A DNA stretch of 64,000 bases from Hyphomicrobiales bacterium (GCA_017305935.1 JAFKJU010000005.1:248001-312000); one strand, 5' to 3'. Counted from the first letter of the stretch, positions 9,504 to 22,006 are shown. Notes: generated by a model not told the origin, from the letters alone. Made by a program: numbers and translations.

Positions 9504-9764
9504 GCGCCGTTGCGATCCGGTGACAGATGCAGGGAAAACGTCGGCGAGGCCCTATTTTGCTCACATTCGGACCATTATTGACCGGCACAGTTCGTCGATA
9601 GGGACGAGTCGTGATGCGTCCGGTGGCGACGGTCTCTTGCAAACCGGCAGGCGTCGTGCAAAACGCGGGCATCTATGCGATTGTATCGCTGGCGCGACGC
9701 TCGGCGCGGCGAAACGAATTTCAAATACAGCTTTTCTTCCTGTGAAGGACCGGTAGCTCAGACG

Positions 9765-12224
9765 ATGATCAGACTGATTGGATACTTGTTCGGCTTGGCC
9801 TGCGTCTTGTTTTTCGGCGTCGCCGCCGCTGTCGCCGTCTATCTGAACGGGGTTTCGAAAGATCTTCCCGATTACGCGGTCCTGGCGAGCTATGCGCCGC
9901 CGGTCACCACCCGCATCCATGCCGGCAACGGCGCGCTGATGGCCGAATATGCCCGCGAGCGCCGCCTGTTCCTGCCGATCCAGGCCATTCCGGACCGGGT
10001 GAAGGCCGCTTTCCTCTCTGCGGAAGACAAGAATTTCTACAATCATCCGGGCGTCGATCTCACCGGTCTCGCCCGCGCCATGGTCAACAACATCCAGAAC
10101 ATCGGTTCCGGCCGTCGCCCCGAGGGCGCCTCGACCATCACCCAGCAGGTGGCCAAGAACTTCCTGCTCTCGTCCGACCAGACCATCGACCGCAAGGTCA
10201 AGGAAGCGATTCTCTCCTTCCGAATCGAACAGGCCTATTCCAAGGACAAGATCCTGGAACTGTATCTCAACGAGATCTTCTTCGGCATGAATGCCTATGG
10301 CATCGCCGGCGCGGCGCTCACCTATTTCGACAAGTCCGTCACCGAGCTGACCGTCGCTGAAGCCGCCTATCTCGCCTCGCTGCCCAAGGGGCCTGCCAAC
10401 TACCATCCCTTCCGCCGCCCGGAAGCGGCGCTGGAACGCCGCAACTGGGTCATCGACCGCATGGTTGAGAACGGTTACGTCAGCAAGCCGGATGGCGAGG
10501 AAGCCAAGGCGCAGCCGTTGGGCGTCACGCCGCGCCGCAACGGCTCCTATCTGTTCGCCTCCGAATTCTTCTCCGAGGAAGTGCGCCGCCAGATTATCGA
10601 GCGCTATGGCGACAAGGCGCTGTATGAGGGCGGTCTTTCGGTGCGAACCTCGCTCGATCCGACGCTGCAGGCCTATGCGCGCCGCGCGTTGCAGGACGGC
10701 CTGATCAATTACGACGAGCGCCGCGGTTTCCACGGCCCGGTTTCCACCATCGATGTCAGCCATGAATGGGGCGCCCAGCTTGCCAAGATTCCCGCGCTCG
10801 CCGACGTGCCGGAATGGAAGCTGGCCGTCGTCCTCGGCGCCGATAAGAGCGGTGTCGACATCGGCATCCGGCCGCAGATCGAGGCCAGCGGCAAGGTCGG
10901 CGGCGATCGCCAGACCGGCCGCATCGAGGCGGAAAACATGCGCTGGGCCTACCGCTCCGCCAAGGGCGACCGCAAGACAGCGAAATCGCCCGATGGCGCG
11001 CTGTCGCCGGGCGATGTCGTCTATGTCGAACAGATCGGCGGCGCCAATTCCGGCAATTACCGCCTGCGCCAGCCGCCCAAGGTGCAGGGCGCTCTGGTCG
11101 CCATGGATCCGCATACCGGCCGCGTCCTGGCCCTGGTCGGCGGCTTCTCCTATGCGCAATCGGAATTCAACCGCGCCACGCAGGCAAAGCGCCAGCCGGG
11201 TTCCTCCTTCAAGCCTTTTGTCTATGCCGCCGCGCTCGACAACGGCTATACCCCGGCCTCGGTGATCATGGACGCACCGATCGAGATCGTCTCCGGCGGT
11301 CAGGTCTGGCGCCCGGAAAACTATGGCGGCGGTTCCGCCGGCCCCTCGACGCTGCGCCTCGGCATCGAAAAGTCGCGTAACCTCATGACGGTGCGGCTGG
11401 CGAACGACATGGGCATGAACCTCGTCGCCGAATATGCCGAGCGTTTCGGCATCTACGACAAGATGCTGCCGCTCCTGTCGATGTCGCTGGGCTCGGGCGA
11501 AACCACTGTCCTGCGCATGGTCTCGGCCTATTCCGTGCTCGCCAACGGCGGCAAGCAGATCAAGCCGTCACTGATCGACCGTATTCAGGACCGCTACGGC
11601 AAGACCATCTTCCGCCATGAGGAACGCGGCTGCGACAATTGCAATGCCGGCGGCTGGCAAAACCAGGACGAGCCCACCATCGTCGACAATCGCGAGCAGG
11701 TGCTCGACCCGATGACCGCCTACCAGATCACCTCGATGATGCAGGGTGTCGTCCAGCGCGGTACGGCGGCCGGCAAGATCAAGCTCGACGGCCGCGATGT
11801 CGCCGGCAAGACCGGCACGACCAACGACGAGAAGGACGCCTGGTTCGTCGGCTATACGCCCGATCTGGTCGCCGGCCTTTATATCGGCTTCGATACGCCG
11901 GCGCCGCTCGGCCGCGGCGGCACCGGCGGGTCGCTTTCGGCGCCGATCTTCAACGAATTCATGCAGCAGGCGATGAAGGAAAGCCCGCCGACGAAATTCA
12001 TCGTTCCCGAGGGCATGAGCCTGATCCCGGTCAACCGCAAGACCGGCATGCGGGCGATGGAAGGCGAGCCGGACACCATCGTCGAGGCTTTCAAGCCCGG
12101 CACCGGCCCCGCCGACAGCTTCAACGTCATCGGCATGGAAGGCACCGTCGATCCCGACGAGATCATGCGCACCTCGCCGCAGGCCAACCAGGCGGTCACC
12201 TCCGGCGCCGGCGGGCTTTTCTGA
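9765..12224 (+). CDS. mrcA: Penicillin-binding protein 1A (bifunctional)
   Basis: A class A penicillin-binding protein that polymerises glycan strands and cross-links peptides in the periplasm. The 819 residues run: N-terminal membrane anchor (about 3-25); GT51 transglycosylase domain with EDKNFYNHPGVD (catalytic Glu) and GASTITQQVAKN; an OB-like insert; then the transpeptidase domain with QPGSSFKPFVY (SxxK nucleophile), an SRN motif in IEKSRNLMTVRLAN and GKTGTTND. The ATG at 9765 starts the anchor; an in-frame codon 30 residues earlier adds no conserved sequence. It is followed by a weak hairpin and prfB. Confidence 0.95.
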   Translation: MIRLIGYLFGLACVLFFGVAAAVAVYLNGVSKDLPDYAVLASYAPPVTTRIHAGNGALMAEYARERRLFLPIQAIPDRVKAAFLSAEDKNFYNHPGVDLTGLARAMVNNIQNIGSGRRPEGASTITQQVAKNFLLSSDQTIDRKVKEAILSFRIEQAYSKDKILELYLNEIFFGMNAYGIAGAALTYFDKSVTELTVAEAAYLASLPKGPANYHPFRRPEAALERRNWVIDRMVENGYVSKPDGEEAKAQPLGVTPRRNGSYLFASEFFSEEVRRQIIERYGDKALYEGGLSVRTSLDPTLQAYARRALQDGLINYDERRGFHGPVSTIDVSHEWGAQLAKIPALADVPEWKLAVVLGADKSGVDIGIRPQIEASGKVGGDRQTGRIEAENMRWAYRSAKGDRKTAKSPDGALSPGDVVYVEQIGGANSGNYRLRQPPKVQGALVAMDPHTGRVLALVGGFSYAQSEFNRATQAKRQPGSSFKPFVYAAALDNGYTPASVIMDAPIEIVSGGQVWRPENYGGGSAGPSTLRLGIEKSRNLMTVRLANDMGMNLVAEYAERFGIYDKMLPLLSMSLGSGETTVLRMVSAYSVLANGGKQIKPSLIDRIQDRYGKTIFRHEERGCDNCNAGGWQNQDEPTIVDNREQVLDPMTAYQITSMMQGVVQRGTAAGKIKLDGRDVAGKTGTTNDEKDAWFVGYTPDLVAGLYIGFDTPAPLGRGGTGGSLSAPIFNEFMQQAMKESPPTKFIVPEGMSLIPVNRKTGMRAMEGEPDTIVEAFKPGTGPADSFNVIGMEGTVDPDEIMRTSPQANQAVTSGAGGLF

Positions 12225-12244
12225 CCCCCGATCCTTTTCGGCTG

Positions 12245-12272
12245 CGCGCTCCGGCTTTACATCCGGGGCGCG
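12245..12272 (+). terminator. Possible terminator or hairpin after mrcA
   Basis: A ten-base-pair stem (CGCGCTCCGG with CCGGGGCGCG, one G-U pair) around an eight-base loop, about 20 bases past the mrcA stop. It is not followed by a T run, so it may only stabilise or attenuate the message before prfB. Confidence 0.35.
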
Positions 12273-12321
12273 TGACCTTATGGACAGGCCACGATTTTTT
12301 GACAGAGCAAAGACAGGAACG

Positions 12322-13453
12322 ATGCGCGCTGAAATCGAGAACGTAGTCGACGAAATCAAGCAGGCCATAAGCCTGCTGAGGAGGCATCTTTGACTGGGAC
12401 CAGGCGATAAGACGACTGGACTGGTTGAACAACAAGGCCGAGGATCCGAACCTCTGGAACGATTCGACGGAAGCCCAGAAGCTGATGCGCGAGCGCCAGC
12501 AGCTGGACGACAGCATCAACGGCGTTAAGCGCCTGACGCAACAGCTCGACGACAATATCGAGCTGATCGCGATGGGTGAGGAAGAGGGCGATCAGGATAT
12601 CGTCACCGATGCCGAAAATGCGCTGAAGGAATTGAAGGCCGAATCCGGCAGGCTTCAGGTGGAAGCCATGCTTTCCGGTGAAGCCGACGGCAACGACACC
12701 TACCTCGAAGTCCATTCCGGCGCCGGCGGCACCGAGAGCCAGGATTGGGCGAGCATGCTGCTGCGCATGTACACGCGCTGGGCGGAGAAGCAGAAGTTCA
12801 AGGTCGAACTGCTGGAAGTACATGACGGCGAAGAAGCCGGCATCAAGTCCGCGACCCTGCTGGTCAAGGGTCACAACGCCTATGGCTGGCTGAAGACCGA
12901 ATCGGGCGTGCATCGCCTGGTCCGCATCTCGCCTTATGACAGCAATGCGCGCCGCCATACCTCGTTCTCGTCGGTCTGGGTCTATCCGGTCGTCGACGAA
13001 TCGATCCAGATCGAGGTCAACGAAAGCGATTGCCGCATCGACACCTACCGCTCGTCGGGCGCGGGTGGCCAGCACGTCAACACCACCGACTCGGCTGTGC
13101 GCATCACGCATATCCCGACCGGTATCGTCGTCGCCTGCCAGCAGGAACGATCACAGCACAAGAACCGCGCCAAGGCGTGGGACATGCTGCGCGCCCGTCT
13201 CTATGAGGCCGAACTGAAGAAGCGTGAAGAAGCGGCCAATGCCGAGGCGGCCTCCAAGACCGACATCGGCTGGGGCCACCAGATCCGCTCCTACGTTCTG
13301 CAGCCCTATCAACTGGTGAAGGATCTGCGCACCGGCGTCGAAAGCACCGCCCCCGGCGACGTGCTCGACGGCGACGTCAGCCCCTTCATGGAGGCTGCGC
13401 TGGCCCATCGCATCAGCGGCAAGGCCGACGCGGCCGTCGCCGACATCGATTGA
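12322..13453 (+). CDS. prfB: Peptide chain release factor 2, programmed +1 frameshift
   Basis: RF2 releases the finished protein at UGA and UAA codons. The reading frame is split: ATG at 12322 encodes [23 protein letters not shown], then codon 24 is an in-frame TGA at 12391. A +1 slip on CTT-TGA-C moves to GAC at 12392 and the frame runs to 13453, giving 376 residues. The C-terminal part has the peptidyl-hydrolysis GGQ motif ([10 protein letters not shown]) and, at the codon-recognition position, [13 protein letters not shown], so Tyr stands where E. coli RF2 has Phe (SPF). A TTG at 12425 could be mistaken for the start but would drop the first domain. Confidence 0.96.
12379..12394 (+). promoter_or_regulatory. 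prfB +1 frameshift signal (internal Shine-Dalgarno, slippery codon, UGA)
   Basis: AGGAGG at 12379-12384, a three-base spacer, CTT at 12388-12390 and TGA at 12391-12393 followed by C. This is the same arrangement as in E. coli prfB, where low RF2 slows termination at the UGA and the internal Shine-Dalgarno pairing pushes the ribosome forward, giving autoregulation. Confidence 0.95.
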
Positions 13454-13474
13454 CCGGCATCGATTGACCGGCAA

Positions 13475-13496
13475 GGCGGCGCCTTCGGGCGCCGCC
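13475..13496 (+). terminator. Terminator-like hairpin after prfB
   Basis: GGCGGCGCC and GGCGCCGCC form a nine-base-pair stem closed by a TTCG tetraloop. The T content downstream is modest (GTCCTATCGTCTCT). It ends four bases before the convergent hydrolase gene, whose stop is at 13500. Confidence 0.6.
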
Positions 13497-13499
13497 GTC

Positions 13500-14399
13500 C
13501 TATCGTCTCTGAAAACCGCGCGAGACGTATTGAATGGCGTCGGCGAAATCGCGCGGCGCCTCCTGAGGCAGATTGTGCCCCGTCTCGGGAATGACGCGGC
13601 GCTGATAAAAATTCCGGAAATGCTTCGCATCGCCATCCGATCGTGTGGGCGGATCGACGCCATCATCCGCGCCTTGCAGGACGATGGTGGGAATATGGAT
13701 ATCCGGTTGCCTGGCCAATCGCGCCTCGATCGCTGCATAGGCCGCATCGCCCGGAATGCCGCCAAATCGATGCCGATAGGAATGGACGACGATATCGGCG
13801 AAGTCTGGATTGTCGAATGAGGTCGCCGAGCGTTCGAAGACATCAGCGGTAAAGCGCCAGGACGGCGACCAGAGCTGCCAGATGTAGCGGCAGAGGTCGC
13901 GACGGTTCGTCTCAAGCGCCGTGCGACCGCGTGCGGAATGAAAGTAATACTGATACCAGTAACGTGCCTCTTCTTCCGGCGCGACCGGCATTGCCGCCGC
14001 CGCAATGTCCTGGATGTTGTAGCCGGTTCCGCAACTGACAAGCCCGTGGACACGATCCGGATGCAGTGCCGCGACGATGCAGGCCGCACGCCCGCCCCAA
14101 TCATAGCCGCCGAGCACGGCTTTTTCGATGGACAGCGCATCGAGCAAGGCCAGCAGATCGGCGCCGAGCGCTGCCTGTTCCCCCGAACGTAACGTTTCCA
14201 TGCTCAAGAAGCGGGTCGGACCATAGCCGCGAAGATAGGGAACGATGCAGCGATGCCCGGTTTCGGCGAGCAAACGGCTGGCGTCGTCATAGGCATGGAC
14301 GTCATAGGGAAAACCATGCAGCAATACCGTCGGCACGCCGTGCGGCGGGCCGAATTCGAGATAGGCGATATGCAGAACGCCTGTGTCCACGGTTTTCAT
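13500..14399 (-). CDS. Alpha/beta hydrolase, epoxide-hydrolase-like
   Basis: A 299-residue alpha/beta hydrolase. The oxyanion region is VLLHGFPYDVHAY and the nucleophile elbow is GGYDWGGRAA (about residues 99-108), so the nucleophile is Asp, as in epoxide hydrolases and haloalkane dehalogenases, not Ser. A later Asp in LQGADDGVDPP and the histidine in PETGHNLP complete a likely triad. A cap region rich in Trp and Tyr (RYWYQYYFH, YIWQLWSPSW) lies between. Substrate unknown. No signal peptide, so probably cytoplasmic. It sits between prfB and uvrB, facing prfB. Confidence 0.85.
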   Translation of the reverse strand: MKTVDTGVLHIAYLEFGPPHGVPTVLLHGFPYDVHAYDDASRLLAETGHRCIVPYLRGYGPTRFLSMETLRSGEQAALGADLLALLDALSIEKAVLGGYDWGGRAACIVAALHPDRVHGLVSCGTGYNIQDIAAAAMPVAPEEEARYWYQYYFHSARGRTALETNRRDLCRYIWQLWSPSWRFTADVFERSATSFDNPDFADIVVHSYRHRFGGIPGDAAYAAIEARLARQPDIHIPTIVLQGADDGVDPPTRSDGDAKHFRNFYQRRVIPETGHNLPQEAPRDFADAIQYVSRGFQRR

Positions 14400-14442
14400 C
14401 GACCGTTTCCCTCGTCAGATACCCTTCCCCGCAGGTGGGTGT

Positions 14443-17424
<2,982 letters not shown>

Positions 17425-17553
17425 GGGCGGAATATGGAGAGAGTCCGCGCGGAAGAAAAGGGGGGATGAGTACAAAAAGGAAACACGCGCGTCGAGCCGC
17501 GATTTATGTGCTCATCGCATTTTTGGTCCGATGTCCACTTTCCCGGAAAAGTC

Positions 17554-17943
17554 TCAGCCTTCTGCCGGCACCGGCGTGGGATGGCCGTCGCCATCGAGCG
17601 CCACCATGATGAAGGTGGCGGCCGTCACTTTTTCCATGACCGGCGTCAGGTAGCGCTGCGCCCAGCTTTCGACCCGCAGCGTGATCGAGGTGCGACCGAC
17701 CGCGACGATATCGGTATACACGCAAAGCGTGTCGCCGATCTTCACCGGAAGCCGGAAAGCCATTTCCTTGACGGCGGCGGTGACGACGCGTCCCCTGGCG
17801 CGCTCGGCGGCGCGAATGCCGCAGGCCAGGTCCATCTGCGCCATCACCCAGCCGCCGAAAATATCGCCGGCGGCATTGGCGTCGCCAGGCATGGCCAGGG
17901 TGCGCAGGGTCAGTTCTCCGGTCGGCTTGTCATTCTCGGTCAT
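17554..17943 (-). CDS. Acyl-CoA thioesterase, hotdog fold (YciA/BFIT type)
   Basis: A 129-residue single hotdog-domain thioesterase that hydrolyses acyl-CoA to free acid and CoA. Family signature: RTLAMPGDANAAGDIFGGWVMAQMDLACG (about residues 12-40, with the catalytic Asp/Asn region), then VTAAVKEMAFRLPVKIGDTLCVYTDIVAVGRTSI. The ATG at 17943 (MTENDKPTG) begins the family-like sequence; an open frame of 29 further codons upstream looks non-coding. A TTGACG at about 18050-18055 on the minus strand could serve as a -35 box, but no good -10 follows. Confidence 0.9.
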   Translation of the reverse strand: MTENDKPTGELTLRTLAMPGDANAAGDIFGGWVMAQMDLACGIRAAERARGRVVTAAVKEMAFRLPVKIGDTLCVYTDIVAVGRTSITLRVESWAQRYLTPVMEKVTAATFIMVALDGDGHPTPVPAEG

Positions 17944-18235
17944 GCGATTCGTCTCGATTACGGGTCTGGCGGGATCGCCAGAATGGGGCGGGGCCGAGGG
18001 GCTGGCAAGAGGCGAGGGCAGGTTTGCCAAAGGTTAAGGTTACTCTGGCCGTCAGGCGTCAACCCGGCATTTACCATATCCGCTTAAACTGTCCTCTTTC
18101 GGTGCGCGTGCGGCCACATGCGGCGCGAAACCATGGATTCGACACGGATCGGCCATGGATGCGTCGCGACCCCGGTGCAGGCTTGCCTCAGGTTTCGTCG
18201 GGATCTCCCGGCGGCGTTGCGGAAGAGACGGTTGT

Positions 18236-19525
18236 ATGGCGTATGTTTCCTTTCTGCGGCGTGTCGCGGCGCCGTTGCTGATGTCGACGGCCCTGGTTGC
18301 GTGTACGCCCTCCGCCCGGTTCGACGACAGCACCTTCGTCGGCTCGGTCGAGCCGGTCCAGAACGTGGCCCAGCCGCTACCGCCCTCGGGCGTCGAGCAG
18401 CAGGCGAATTATACCGCCAACCCTCGGCCGGTTTCCTCGGTCGATACCTTCGAAGCCGGCGATCCTGCCAGTGCTCCGTCGGTGGAAAGCGCGCCGCTGC
18501 AGGCGAACGCCGCCGCCACGCCGCGCCGCCTGCCGAAGATCGACAGTGACGAGGCGCTGGCCGCCAATGACGGCATAGATACCTCCATGGGCGTGCAGCC
18601 TTTGCGCGCCCCGGAAGGTGGCGTCAACATGGATTCGCAACTCGGCGTCGCGCCAAAGCGGCAACAGCAGCCCGTGGTCGGGCTTGCCGAGGAGCAGGCC
18701 AATCAGATCGCCGAGGGCGAGACCGACCAGCCCGTGGTCGATGGGATCGGCACCGATGCGCCGACGGTGGTGTCGCAGCCGGCCGGCCGCAGCCGCCTGC
18801 CGCAATCGGACATGGGCGAGGAACTCGACACCCAATCGCAATGGAAGCCGCAGGCGTCGAACCGCCAGGGCCGCCGCACCGCGCCCGTCGCAGACGAGGG
18901 CGGCGAGCAGGTGGCCTTCCTGGCGCGTCCCGACAATCCCGCCATCGAGCGCCAGACGCCCGGCGTCATGCCGGCCTCCGAGCGCGCCTGCCGCGCCGAA
19001 TTGAAGCGCATGGGCGTCGTCTTCCAGGATATCTCGCCGATCTCGCAAGGCCCGACCTGCGGCATTCCTTATCCGATCCAGGTCAGCGGTCTTTCCGGCG
19101 GCAGCATCGGCGTTCGCCCGGCCACCAAGCTGAACTGCCAGGTGACGCTCGCCTTCGCCAAGTGGGTGAAGAACGAGTTGCAGCCCTCGGCGCGGATGCG
19201 CTATTGGTCCGGCATCAAGACCATCGTCCCGCTCGGCGGCTATTCCTGCCGGCGGATGAATTCCAGCGCGCGCAATCCCTGGTCGGAGCACGCGCATGGC
19301 AACGCCATCGACGTCGGCAAGTTCGTGCTCAACAACGGCAAGAAGATCGACGTGCGCAAGCCGGGTTTCTTCGCTTTCCGCGAAAAGGCATTGCTGAAGG
19401 CGGTGCGCAGCGATAGCTGCAAATATTTCAACACCGTGCTCGGCCCGGGCAGCGACCCGCACCACAAGGATCATTTTCACTTCGACTTGCGCGAGCGCCG
19501 CTCGGGCTATCGTCACTGCGACTGA
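18236..19525 (+). CDS. Extensin-family lipoprotein, putative peptidoglycan metallopeptidase
   Basis: A 429-residue predicted lipoprotein. The signal peptide ends with a lipobox (STALVAC, cysteine at about residue 22). A low-complexity linker rich in Pro, Ala, Gln and Asp follows to about residue 240, then a globular C-terminal domain of the extensin-like family with four or more cysteines (ACRAEL, PTCGIP, LNCQV, YSCRR). This domain contains SEHAHGNAIDVG and HKDHFHFD, that is H-x6-D and H-x-H, the zinc-ligand pattern of LAS metallopeptidases (MepA, VanY types). A murein peptidase role is inference. The ATG at 18236 is chosen because it starts the signal peptide. Confidence 0.85.
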   Translation: MAYVSFLRRVAAPLLMSTALVACTPSARFDDSTFVGSVEPVQNVAQPLPPSGVEQQANYTANPRPVSSVDTFEAGDPASAPSVESAPLQANAAATPRRLPKIDSDEALAANDGIDTSMGVQPLRAPEGGVNMDSQLGVAPKRQQQPVVGLAEEQANQIAEGETDQPVVDGIGTDAPTVVSQPAGRSRLPQSDMGEELDTQSQWKPQASNRQGRRTAPVADEGGEQVAFLARPDNPAIERQTPGVMPASERACRAELKRMGVVFQDISPISQGPTCGIPYPIQVSGLSGGSIGVRPATKLNCQVTLAFAKWVKNELQPSARMRYWSGIKTIVPLGGYSCRRMNSSARNPWSEHAHGNAIDVGKFVLNNGKKIDVRKPGFFAFREKALLKAVRSDSCKYFNTVLGPGSDPHHKDHFHFDLRERRSGYRHCD

Positions 19526-19610
19526 CTATTTTCTGGCCATGGGGGTGTGCCGTCGCCTCGGGACGTCTATATAGCGTGAAGCTCAAAAGTGTCTCCCGCA
19601 AGAGCGTTCC

Positions 19611-20543
19611 ATGGCTCCCATCGTTTCCATTCGCAATCTCACCAAAGCCTATTCAAACGGTTTTCAGGCCCTGAAGGGCGTCAATCTCGATATCGAGCAG
19701 GGCGAAATCCTGGCCCTGCTCGGGCCGAACGGCGCCGGCAAGACGACGATGATCTCGATCGTCTGCGGCATCGTCAATCCGAGCGGCGGCGAGGTGAAGG
19801 TCGCCGGCCATGATGTGGTGCGCGATTTTCGCCAGACGCGGCGGCTGATCGGTCTCGTGCCGCAGGAACTGACCACCGACCAGTTCGAGACGGTATGGAA
19901 CACGGTGGTGTTCTCGCGCGGCCTGCATGGCTGCAAGCCCGATCCTGCCTATATCGAGCGCATCCTCAAGGATCTCTCGCTCTGGGACAAACGCGACAAC
20001 ATGCTGCGTGAGCTTTCCGGCGGCATGAAGCGGCGTGTTCTGATCGCCAAGGCATTGTCGCACGAACCGACCGTGCTGTTCCTCGACGAACCGACCGCCG
20101 GCGTCGATGTGACGCTGCGCAAGGACATGTGGAAGGTGGTCGAACGTCTGCGCGAAAATGGCGTCACAATCATTCTCACCACCCATTACATCGAGGAGGC
20201 CGAGGAGATCGCCGACCGCGTCGGCGTCATCAATGGCGGCAACCTGCTGCTGGTCGAGGACAAGGCGACGCTGATGCAGAAACTCGGGCGCAAGCAACTG
20301 ATCCTCGATCTCGCCGAGCCGCTGCCGACAATGCCGGGGTCGCTGGAGGGGCGCGGCCTGTCGCTCGCCAATGACGGCAACCGGCTGGTCTACGATTTCA
20401 ATGCCGCGCATGAGGGCGAGCAGGCGACCATCGCCTCGCTGCTGGCGGCAATTGCCGCCGCCGATGTCCACGTCAAGGATCTGTCGACGCAGCAAAGCTC
20501 GCTGGAGGACATCTTCGTCCAACTCGTGGGGGAAAGAGCATGA
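19611..20543 (+). CDS. ABC transporter ATP-binding protein (ABC-2 exporter)
   Basis: The ATPase of an ABC-2 type exporter, 310 residues. Walker [13 protein letters not shown] (about 38-49), Q-loop in [10 protein letters not shown], signature [15 protein letters not shown], Walker [13 protein letters not shown] and H-loop [10 protein letters not shown] are all intact. The closest functional group is the NodI/YadG-like export ATPases, whose substrate cannot be read from sequence. The C-terminal 70 residues follow the nucleotide-binding domain as is common in this group. Its stop overlaps the start of the permease gene by four bases (ATGA), so the two are translationally coupled. Confidence 0.93.
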   Translation: MAPIVSIRNLTKAYSNGFQALKGVNLDIEQGEILALLGPNGAGKTTMISIVCGIVNPSGGEVKVAGHDVVRDFRQTRRLIGLVPQELTTDQFETVWNTVVFSRGLHGCKPDPAYIERILKDLSLWDKRDNMLRELSGGMKRRVLIAKALSHEPTVLFLDEPTAGVDVTLRKDMWKVVERLRENGVTIILTTHYIEEAEEIADRVGVINGGNLLLVEDKATLMQKLGRKQLILDLAEPLPTMPGSLEGRGLSLANDGNRLVYDFNAAHEGEQATIASLLAAIAAADVHVKDLSTQQSSLEDIFVQLVGERA

Positions 20544-21301
20544 ATTTCGAGGCGGTCAAATCCATCTATTATTTCGAGATGGCGCGTATGCGGCGCACGC
20601 TGCTGCAAAGCGTCGTCTCGCCGGTCATCTCCACCTCGCTGTATTTCATCGTCTTCGGCGCGGCCATCGGCTCGCGCATCCAGCAGGTGGAGGGCGTGTC
20701 CTACGGCGCCTTCATCACGCCGGGGCTGATCATGCTGACGCTGCTCAGCCAGTGCATCGGCAACGGCTCCTTCGGCATCTATTTCCCCAAATTCACCGGC
20801 ACGATCTACGAGATCCTCTCGGCGCCGATCTCGACGGCGGAGATCCTGCTGGGTTATGTCGGCGCGGCGGCGACCAAGGGCATGATCATCGGGGCGATCA
20901 TCCTGTTGACCGCCAATTTCTTCGTCGACATCCACATCCAGCATCCCTTTATGATGGTCCTGTTCTTCCTGCTGACGGCCGTCAGCTTTTCGATGTTCGG
21001 ATTCATGATCGGCATCTGGGCGAAGAATTTCGAGCAGCTCAACCTGATCCCGATGCTGGTGGTGCCGCCGCTGACCTTCCTCGGCGGCAGCTTTTATTCC
21101 ATCAACATGCTCTCGCCCTTCTGGCAGGCGGTCAGCCACTTCAATCCGGTGCTGTATCTGGTCAGCGGTTTCCGCTGGAGTTTCTACGGCATCGCCGACG
21201 TCAATCCGGTCATCAGCCTGATGATGATCTCTCTCTTCCTGGCCGCCTGCCTGATCACGCTGACCTGGATTTTCAGGACGGGTTACCGTCTGAAGAACTA
21301 A
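20540..21301 (+). CDS. ABC-2 type transporter permease
   Basis: A 253-residue inner-membrane protein with about six hydrophobic segments and the ABC-2 membrane domain pattern ([59 protein letters not shown]). It resembles YadH/NodJ-like permeases. It overlaps the ATPase gene by four bases and abuts the convergent protease gene with no spacer (stops at 21301 and 21302), so transcription termination must lie inside the neighbour or be factor-dependent. Confidence 0.93.
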   Translation: MNFEAVKSIYYFEMARMRRTLLQSVVSPVISTSLYFIVFGAAIGSRIQQVEGVSYGAFITPGLIMLTLLSQCIGNGSFGIYFPKFTGTIYEILSAPISTAEILLGYVGAAATKGMIIGAIILLTANFFVDIHIQHPFMMVLFFLLTAVSFSMFGFMIGIWAKNFEQLNLIPMLVVPPLTFLGGSFYSINMLSPFWQAVSHFNPVLYLVSGFRWSFYGIADVNPVISLMMISLFLAACLITLTWIFRTGYRLKN

Positions 21302-22006
21302 TCAGTTCCGCAGCCGCAGTTCATCCGTCTGCATCTGCAGACTGCTGAGCGTGCCCAAAAAGCTCATGCCGAGCAGGCTCTGGTCGAGCTTGCCTTCCTC
21401 GGCGACCATGGCCGGCACGTTGCGGCGGGTGATGGGGCCGATGGACAGCTCGGTCAACGTCACCGGTGCTGCGGTAGTGATGCCGTTGGCGGTGGTCACA
21501 GTCATCGAATAGGTGAGGTTTTCCGGGATGATGCCGACGCGCACGGCGTCTTCCTGGGTCAGCGCCACCATGCTGGCGCCGGTATCCACGAGCATGCCGA
21601 CCGTCTGGCCGTTGACCTCGGCATTGGCCTCGAAATGGCCGCTCATCGCCTTGTAGATCACCACATCCTGATCGCCGTCGCGATCGGTGACGACGACGGC
21701 ATGGCCGGGCATCAACCCACCGAGCAGCCGGTTGCCGATGGTCATCGCGTCGAAGCGGTAGAGATAGGCGGTGGCGAGCGCCAGGATGATCACCAGCCAG
21801 ATCAACATCTGCCGCAGACTGTCGCCGAGATTGCGGCGGCTGGCGAGAATGCCGGCGCCCAGCATGGCGGCGAAGGGCAGCAGGGTGACGAAGCGGCCGA
21901 ATTCGTCCTGCTTCAACCCCATGATGCGGCTGCTGCTGTCGCTGAACAGAAGAACGGCAAGGCCGGCAAAGAGAATGACGAAAACGACGGTCAGCCTGTT
22001 CATCAT
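21302..22006 (-). CDS. Membrane-anchored retropepsin-like aspartic protease (TIGR02281 type)
   Basis: A 234-residue protein with two or three N-terminal hydrophobic segments (residues 4-22, about 38-55 and 65-85) and a C-terminal single-domain aspartic protease. The active-site motif is MLVDTGASMVALTQEDA, with hydrophobic flap-side sequence VTTANGITTAAPVTL and the second Asp-less half typical of retropepsin-like clan AA proteins, which work as dimers. Cellular role unknown. The start overlaps the DUF1289 stop (ATGATGA), so the two are translationally coupled; an adjacent ATG at 22003 is equally possible. Confidence 0.88.
   Translation of the reverse strand: MMNRLTVVFVILFAGLAVLLFSDSSSRIMGLKQDEFGRFVTLLPFAAMLGAGILASRRNLGDSLRQMLIWLVIILALATAYLYRFDAMTIGNRLLGGLMPGHAVVVTDRDGDQDVVIYKAMSGHFEANAEVNGQTVGMLVDTGASMVALTQEDAVRVGIIPENLTYSMTVTTANGITTAAPVTLTELSIGPITRRNVPAMVAEEGKLDQSLLGMSFLGTLSSLQMQTDELRLRN

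Noticed and set aside
12297-12327. Promoter with perfect TTGACA just before prfB
   Set aside because: The -10 position would fall on the start codon (ATGCGC), which does not resemble TATAAT.
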